This document shows positions 58,197-64,000 of a stretch of 64,000 bases of DNA, piece by piece; within the stretch, counting starts at the first letter, position 1, and each line of letters starts with the position of its first letter. The notes below the pieces were generated by a model. That model ran no database searches. It was given only the letters and a program-made list of their open reading frames with translations, and was not told where the DNA came from. The position numbers and the translations under genes were made by a program. The stretch spans positions 124,001 through 188,000 of the forward strand of contig LSAX01000009.1 of the NCBI GenBank assembly GCA_001557505.1, in the 5' to 3' direction. This stretch comes from Reticulascus tulasneorum (taxonomy: Eukaryota > Ascomycota > Sordariomycetes > Glomerellales > Reticulascaceae).

Positions 58197-59338
58197 TCAT
58201 ATTTGGCGCTTTCTCAGCGCCAACCAGATGCGCCAGGGTAGGTTCCAGCTACTCCTAACCGCAAACGGGTCAAAGTTGTTCTTTTCTAGCCTAACCAAGT
58301 ATTCCTGAGCCGGGACGGCCTCCAGGAGGACCCCGAAGCTGCGGCGGATGTCGCGAGCTGTATCATCCTCCTCCTCGTAGACGTGCTCCTCCTCTCCCTG
58401 GTGCTCGAACTCGTGGCTGGGACTCTGACCCGCCTCAAGGTTCTTCAACATCTCCCGAGCTGTGATCAGGTGGTCATTGGCTCGGGTGGCAATCTTAAAG
58501 ACGGCATCTTGTAAACCTTCCGCATTCGGCCCTTGCCTGAAGACATCCTCCTCCCTTAGGTTGACCTCTGCCATGACGTCCAGAGGCAACAGCAACACTG
58601 GGTCCCGGCCTCTGCCGACCTCAGTTCCTGACGGGGACTTCACGGAACTTTGCGGGGCTGCCAGTATTGGAATTCCACGCAGGACAGCCACGATGCCACA
58701 GGCCTTGCCAATGTGACTGGCTAGATGGTCCACATGCATCGACCGCAGTGGCAAGGACGCCAGCGTTGCATACATCAACGTTGAGTATGTATTCTCCGCA
58801 TATTCCTCCAGTGTCGCGAGCGACGTATATGGTCGATTGTCCATGTACTTCTCTCTGGTCTTGATCAATCTTTGTATCCAGAATTTGATCGAGCTGTGTG
58901 TGTTCGTTGTAGATCTTGCCCGCAGCTCCTCCAGTGCATGGTGCAAGAGCACACATATGGGTTCAGATGGTGGATTGCCCGCAAAAGTCTTGTCAATAGA
59001 CTCGCGCCAAAACTGCATTCGAAGCCGACCAATTGTCGGGTTTGAGACCATCTCCGGCAGGCGCACGAGCTCCAGGTTGAGATTTCGCAAGGCAAGGTAC
59101 GCATCTTGAGCTCGACGGGGGACAAGCTGCCGTATTAAATATGCATCGTAATCGCTATGCCTTCGTCTCATTAGCACAAAGAACTTTGCAAGACTAGAGG
59201 CTCGACTCACTGGAGCTGTGCTTGGCAATATTTCCTCGACTTGTCGACATCCGCATCCGTTACAATCCCCCTACATTGTCGCCGGGGAACAAAGACCAGC
59301 CTTCTGAGGCCTTGCCCCAGGACTGACGGCCGATTCAT
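58197..59338 (-). CDS. NDUFAF6-like mitochondrial complex I assembly factor (squalene/phytoene synthase fold)
   Basis: Assembly factor for respiratory complex I (family knowledge). Two exons (59338-59211, 59160-58197; 50-bp intron) give 363 aa. The N-terminus MNRPSVLGQGLRRLVFVPRR is Arg-rich and lacks acidic residues, a typical mitochondrial presequence, and is recovered only by using the first exon. The join gives AQLQHSDYDAYLIRQLVP. Family blocks: DAYLALRNLNLELVRLPEMV, IGRLRMQFWRESIDKTFAG, YAENTYSTLMYATL, and SHIGKACGIVAVLRGIPIL. In true squalene/phytoene synthases the last block reads LRD-x-x-x-D; here it is LRGIPIL, so the metal-binding Asp is gone and the protein is probably not an enzyme. 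It is divergent from RAD5 with 326 bp between start codons. Confidence 0.92.
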
Positions 59339-59664
59339 TCAGAAGGACCAAGGAGAAACATGTGCCATCATTGCTTCGGGAGAAACTTTCGTGGGCGAGA
59401 GCATATACCGTGAGAAGCTCCGTGCGATTGGGAGCTTCGACCAAGCTCTTTTCGATTTTAATGACGTCGCCCCGGCCTAGTGCACTGTGCTGGGAATTAA
59501 AGGTAAGGCGTAGTCACCTGATAACCTGTCAAAGACCCACTAAGACGCGTCTTCCAGTGACCTCGCGTCGCCATTGTCCATCATTTTATGTTTGTTCACA
59601 CCAAAACGAATGTAGATTATCATGTCACTGGGGACTGCGCTTTTCTCCCACAATAAGTACGGTT
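59339..59664. promoter_or_regulatory. Divergent promoter region, NDUFAF6-like gene / RAD5
   Basis: 326 bp separates the two start codons, so the promoters must overlap or abut. RAD5 reading frame is open upstream to 59362 but has no ATG in a plausible place before 59665 and no match to Rad5 proteins there. Confidence 0.6.
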
Positions 59665-62600
59665 ATGGACTACTCCGAATCTCCTGAGCCTCCCTTGAAG
59701 AGGAGGAGGTTCTTTGCAGCAGCCGAAGAGGACGCAATCAGCAATCCGTCCAGTCCTGCTCTGCCAACCCCGCCAGCCCAGCAGAAGCGATTCTTCCAAG
59801 ATCCTCAAGATGACAATGCGCAGATCAAAAGCGAAGGCGCACCGACTCTGCCGTCGTCCCCTCTGACTATGCGAGGTCCATTACTGGAACAGCCCGTCCA
59901 AGATACTCTCAACCGTTCCGGTCCTCTCCAATCTGTCCCAGCAGAACTCAAACGGGAAGGATCGTCTGTGGCCTTCGATCAAGAGACTTTCGAAAGCTTC
60001 ATTGGAGACAAGGTCACCACCGATGTTCTCAATGCCATAAGAAACAACTGCGGGAACAGCTTGGAGAGAGCGGTGAATATGTACTTCGATGGGACGTGGA
60101 AAAACTTCAAGAATTCCCCTACGTTGGGCTCTTTCGTTCGACCTTCCTCGGCAGCACAATCTCCAGCTCAAGACAATAAGGTCGAAGATCCTCCAAAGCC
60201 AAAAATTCGTCGCTCGATGCCTGAAAGCCGGTATATTGGTGCATTTGGCGTAGAAGGATGGGCAACCCGAAGTGGCACCAACTTGTTGAAGCATGGAGAT
60301 GTGATCAAAATCGAAAGACAGAAAATCCAACCGCCACAAGCCCCTCGAATCAAAGCGAAACTCGGAGTTCCGACCGCACCTCCTCGTATAAGCCCAGCCG
60401 CTGCAAGGCGAGTCGATGTCATTGTGAGATTTACAAACAGTAGTGGGATGGAGCTCGGAAGATTGGCGAAAGATACGGCTAACTGGGTCTCTACACTGAT
60501 GGATCAGAATGTCTGCAAATTTGAAGGAACGTGCGTGTACGCACCTGAGAGACTGCGGACGAACGACACTGTGTTTTTGCAGCTAAGATGCTCTCTGCTG
60601 GCATCAGCGTTTTATAGCTCGGCGTTCCAGGTTCCAGACAACCGGAACGCAGGCTTCTTTGAAGAGAAGGAGACTTCAGAGGAGAAGGGCCTTCGCCTTC
60701 GACAGATAGCTTTGGTGAGGCTGTTACAGGAGGTGAACTTAATGCCCAGCCGAGTCAATGCTGCAACAGCAAAGCACCAACGACAAGGTCTCCTGCAAGC
60801 CGCCGAGCTTGCTGAGAAGAAAGAGAAGGAGCCGCCAAAGGCGAATAGCAAAGAACAGCCGGGATCATCGCCTCCCTCGGAGGAGGCCGAGGACGGCGAG
60901 GAGCTGGAGCAAGACCAGCTCGATGCTCTGTACCGCAAAGCCCAGTCATTCGACTTCAACACCCCCGAGGCAGAGCCTGCAGATACATTCAACATGAGCC
61001 TACGCCCGTACCAAAAGCAAGCTCTACATTGGATGATGGCGAAAGAGAAAGACCAAAAGAGCAACCGAGAACCAAGTATGCATCCGTTATGGGAAGAATA
61101 TGCTTGGCCAGCGAAAGACTTTGACGACCGAGATCTTCCCTCAGTTCAGGATCAATTGCACTTTTACGTCAACCCATACTCGGGCGATTTATCCCTGGAA
61201 TTCCCCGTTCAAGAGCAGAATTGTCTGGGTGGAATTCTTGCTGATGAGATGGGTCTCGGCAAAACGATCCAGATGCTTAGCTTGGTTCACTCGCACAGAT
61301 CAGAGGTCGCTCGCCAGGCGAAGATGACCAATGGGGCAATATCATCTGTCAACGAACTTCCCAGATTCAGTGCAAACTCCCACAACGTTCTCTCCGCGCC
61401 TTGCACTACATTGGTGGTCGCCCCTATGTCTCTGCTCGCTCAATGGCAGAGCGAAGCAGACAAGGCATCGAAAGAAGGGACTCTCAAGTCGATCGTATAC
61501 TACGGTACCGAGAAAGCCAATAATCTACAGGCTTTATGCTCTGAAGCCAGTGCAGCGTCTGCCCCGGACGTAGTCATTACTAGCTATGGAGTAATCCTGT
61601 CCGAGTTCAACCAGCTGGCTGCCAGAAAGGGCGATCGATCTTTCCACACAGGAATTTTCTCCCTCAACTTCTTCCGAGTTATTCTAGACGAGGCGCATCA
61701 TATCAAGAATCGGCAGTCAAAGACTGCTAAGGCATGCTACGAGATTGCCGCGGAGCATCGATGGGCGCTGACAGGAACCCCCATCGTCAACAAACTGGAA
61801 GATTTGTTCAGCCTCGTTCGGTTCCTTCGGGTGGAACCATGGAACAATTTCTCGTTTTGGAGAACATTTATCACGGTTCCATTTGAATCCAAGGATTTCA
61901 TGCGAGCACTTGATGTTGTCCAGACAGTTCTTGAGCCGTTGGTCCTCAGGCGGACTAAGGAGATGAAGACGCCTGACGGACTGCCGTAAGTCATGACTGC
62001 AATTGATGAAAATCTTAAGATGATGCTGACTTTCCTAGACTTGTACCACTACCGCCAAAGCGGATTGAACTTGTTGACGTTGAACTCTCAAAGACTGAAA
62101 GGGACATATATGATTATATATTTGCGAGAGCGAAGAGCACATTATCGAAGAACATGGAAGCTGGCACCATAATGAAAGCGTACACTAGCATTTTTGCCCA
62201 CATTCTGCGACTTCGTCAAACATGCTGTCACCCCGTGCTAGTACGGAACAGGGAAGTCGTTGCGGATGAAGAAGAAGCAAGCGCCGCAGCAGACGCCGTT
62301 GCTGGACTTGCTGACGATATGGACCTGGGCACACTGATTGAACAGTTCACTGCTGCCACCGATGAAGACTCCAGCACGAATGCATTTGGCGCACATATCT
62401 TGGGGCAGATTCGAGACGAGGCAGCTCATGAATGCCCGATCTGCGCAGAAGATTTTATGACAGAACAGACAGTGACGGGCTGTTGGCATTCTGCGTGCAA
62501 GAAATGTCTTTTGGACTACATGAAACACCAGACCGACCGAGGGATTGTTCCAACATGTCCCAACTGTCGCGCTGCTATCAACTACCGAGACTTGTTTGAG

Positions 62601-63250
62601 GTTGTACGCCATGACGATGACCCTGACATGTTTGGCAAGCCAAAGATTAGTCTGCTGCGCTTGGGAGTTAACAACTCATCTGCCAAGGTTGTGTCACTCA
62701 TTAAAGCGCTTCGAGAACTCCGACGAGAATACCCGAAGAAGAAGTCTGTGGTTTTCAGTCAATTCACGTCATTCTTGAGTCTGATTGAACCAGCACTTGC
62801 GCGGTTCAATATCAACTTTCTCCGACTGGATGGTTCCATGTCACAGAAAGCCCGTGCAGCTGTCTTGGTCGAGTTTCAAGATTCGAAAACCTTTACTATC
62901 CTGTTGCTCAGTCTTCGCGCTGGTGGTGTTGGTTTGAACCTAACGTCAGCTAGCCGAGTGTACATGATGGATCCATGGTGGAGTTTTGCTGTCGAAGCAC
63001 AAGCAATTGATCGGGTTCACCGAATGGGACAGGAGGACGAAGTCAAGGTATATCGCTTCATCGTCAAGGATAGCGTGGAGGAGAGGATGCTCCGGGTCCA
63101 GGAGCGGAAGAAATTCATGTCAGTTTCCTGCAGCCGGGCAACAGGTCGGATTCCTGCTAACATTATCACAGTGCTACCTCGCTTGGCATGATGAGCGATG
63201 AAGAGAAGAAGCTCCAGAGGATTGAGGACATCAAGGAACTCCTTAGCTAA
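59665..63250 (+). CDS. RAD5: Rad5/HLTF-type DNA repair protein (HIRAN, SNF2 helicase, RING)
   Basis: Ubiquitin ligase and ATPase that polyubiquitinates PCNA and helps fork reversal in error-free damage bypass (family knowledge). Three exons (59665-61985, 62039-63118, 63172-63250; introns 53 bp each) give 1159 aa. After a disordered start (MDYSESPEPPLKRRRFF), a UBA-like block VLNAIRNNCGNSLERAVNMY lies near 125-145, and HIRAN begins RYIGAFGVEGWAT near 190. The ATPase core has DEMGLGKTIQ near 530, DEAH near 675 and ALTGTPI. The RING is inside the helicase lobe near 905-950: CPIC, CWH, CKKC, CPNC, all C3HC4 ligands present. Motifs V/VI are AGGVGLNLTSA and IDRVHRMGQ. The end FIATSLGMMSDEEKKLQR is restored only by using the third exon. 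All catalytic parts look intact. Confidence 0.96.
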
Positions 63251-63980
63251 GCAATTGTCCCAGCGCTAGATAGTGCTGCGACTCAAAGTTCATGATATTC
63301 TTCATGCATATGTCGATACTGGCTTGTTTGTACATATAATGGCAGTCAGCCAGCATATGAGCATATAAAACCATGACCTTGCACCGATACCCCTTGAATA
63401 TTTCCGCATGATAGAGTGGAAAGCAATTACGAACTCTGCAATTACTCCACTTCGCGTTTTACAATGCTCCGAGATGATTCAAAGACAAGAGAAACCCCCC
63501 ACTTGTCTCTCTTGTAGATGATAAAGTGCAGACTGGAAGTTGGTAGCAGTCAATTAATCCATGTTGGTTCTCTTCGATGACTCATCAACAGTAGACAACT
63601 GCTCTTCAGCTGCCATAACCTTGCCACTGCATCGTACCGATCCGACATCGAGTCCTGTGTAGGAGACAAGAGGTAGCATGTAGACTGATGACAATGCTGA
63701 TGAGTATGCCCGGCTAGGATTGACTAGCCATTGCCCTGACACTAATATGACCATTTCTCTTTGGTCTTGACCAAGTGACCTCGTCCTGAAGGACTACAGT
63801 TTGTCAACGTTGCTCTTTTTCAAGTGCACAGTGAATAAGAAATGAATCATGGCTGCAGACTTCTGACGGGCACCGACCACAGCCCTCATATAGCCACCGC
63901 ACAACTTTGCAACCCAGAAAGTTCGCTCTTTCTCATAGAACAAGAGCAATATCCTAGCCCACCCTGTTTCAACACAAATC
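63251..63980. other. Intergenic after RAD5
   Basis: 730 bp of 3' flank of RAD5 and upstream region of the next gene. No supported gene. Confidence 0.55.
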
Positions 63981-64000
63981 ATGGACGCCATTCGTCGCAC
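63981..64000 (+). CDS. Possible start of a gene cut by the right edge
   Basis: ATG at 63981 begins MDAIRR and stays open to the window end, six codons and two bases later. The context ACAAATCATGG has a favourable A at -4/G at +4. Nothing can be said of the product from so few residues; it is listed only so that the edge is not read as empty. Confidence 0.25.

Overview
The window is nuclear DNA from a filamentous ascomycete (Pezizomycotina, most likely a Sordariomycete). The evidence is many short introns (mostly 49-120 bp, GTRNGT...YAG, often with a CTAAC/CTGAC-type branch site), single-gene transcription units on both strands, and homologues such as Chs7, Elg1, Utp8, Rad4/Dpb11, Dcn1, mitochondrial bS6m, an NDUFAF6-like protein and Rad5. 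I joined the exons below by hand from the sequence; no alignment was run. No tRNA, rRNA or CRISPR array was found.

Layout. (1) 1-15.1 kb is rich in chitin genes: the 3' part of a chitin synthase (1-1479, +), a secreted chitin deacetylase with four chitin-binding modules (3895-6217, +), a coiled-coil/Cys-cluster protein of unknown role (7147-9553, -), a dead F-box-type gene split by a MITE-like element (11209-12995, -), and the chitin synthase export chaperone Chs7 (13908-15062, -). (2) A seven-exon cytochrome P450 (16474-18538, -) precedes about 13.3 kb (18.5-31.9 kb) in which I cannot support any gene. (3) From 31.9 kb the window is a dense housekeeping region: a Pho80/Clg1-type cyclin, an RS-rich membrane protein, Elg1 (PCNA unloader) divergent from Utp8 (rRNA transcription/processing), a DUF8035-like protein, the four-BRCT protein Rad4/Dpb11/TopBP1 divergent from a Sulfotransfer_4-type protein, Dcn1 (cullin neddylation), mitochondrial bS6m, an NDUFAF6-like complex I assembly factor divergent from Rad5 (HIRAN-SNF2-RING), and the first codons of one more gene at the right edge.

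How the genes fit together. The left part joins synthesis (chitin synthase), export of the synthase from the ER (Chs7) and modification of the product in the wall (deacetylase). The right part holds three genes that act on PCNA or stalled forks: Elg1 unloads PCNA, Rad5 polyubiquitinates it, and Rad4/Dpb11 signals replication stress. I infer shared neighbourhood only; the sequence does not prove co-regulation.

The most unusual structures are the about 260-bp terminal-inverted-repeat element inside the F-box pseudogene, the about 1-kb intron of DCN1, the 60-bp stop-free in-frame intron inside BRCT2 of the TopBP1 homologue, the 22-nt exon of the P450, a C27 tract upstream of the cyclin gene, and the 13-kb gene desert. 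I did not find a wholly new multi-gene system.
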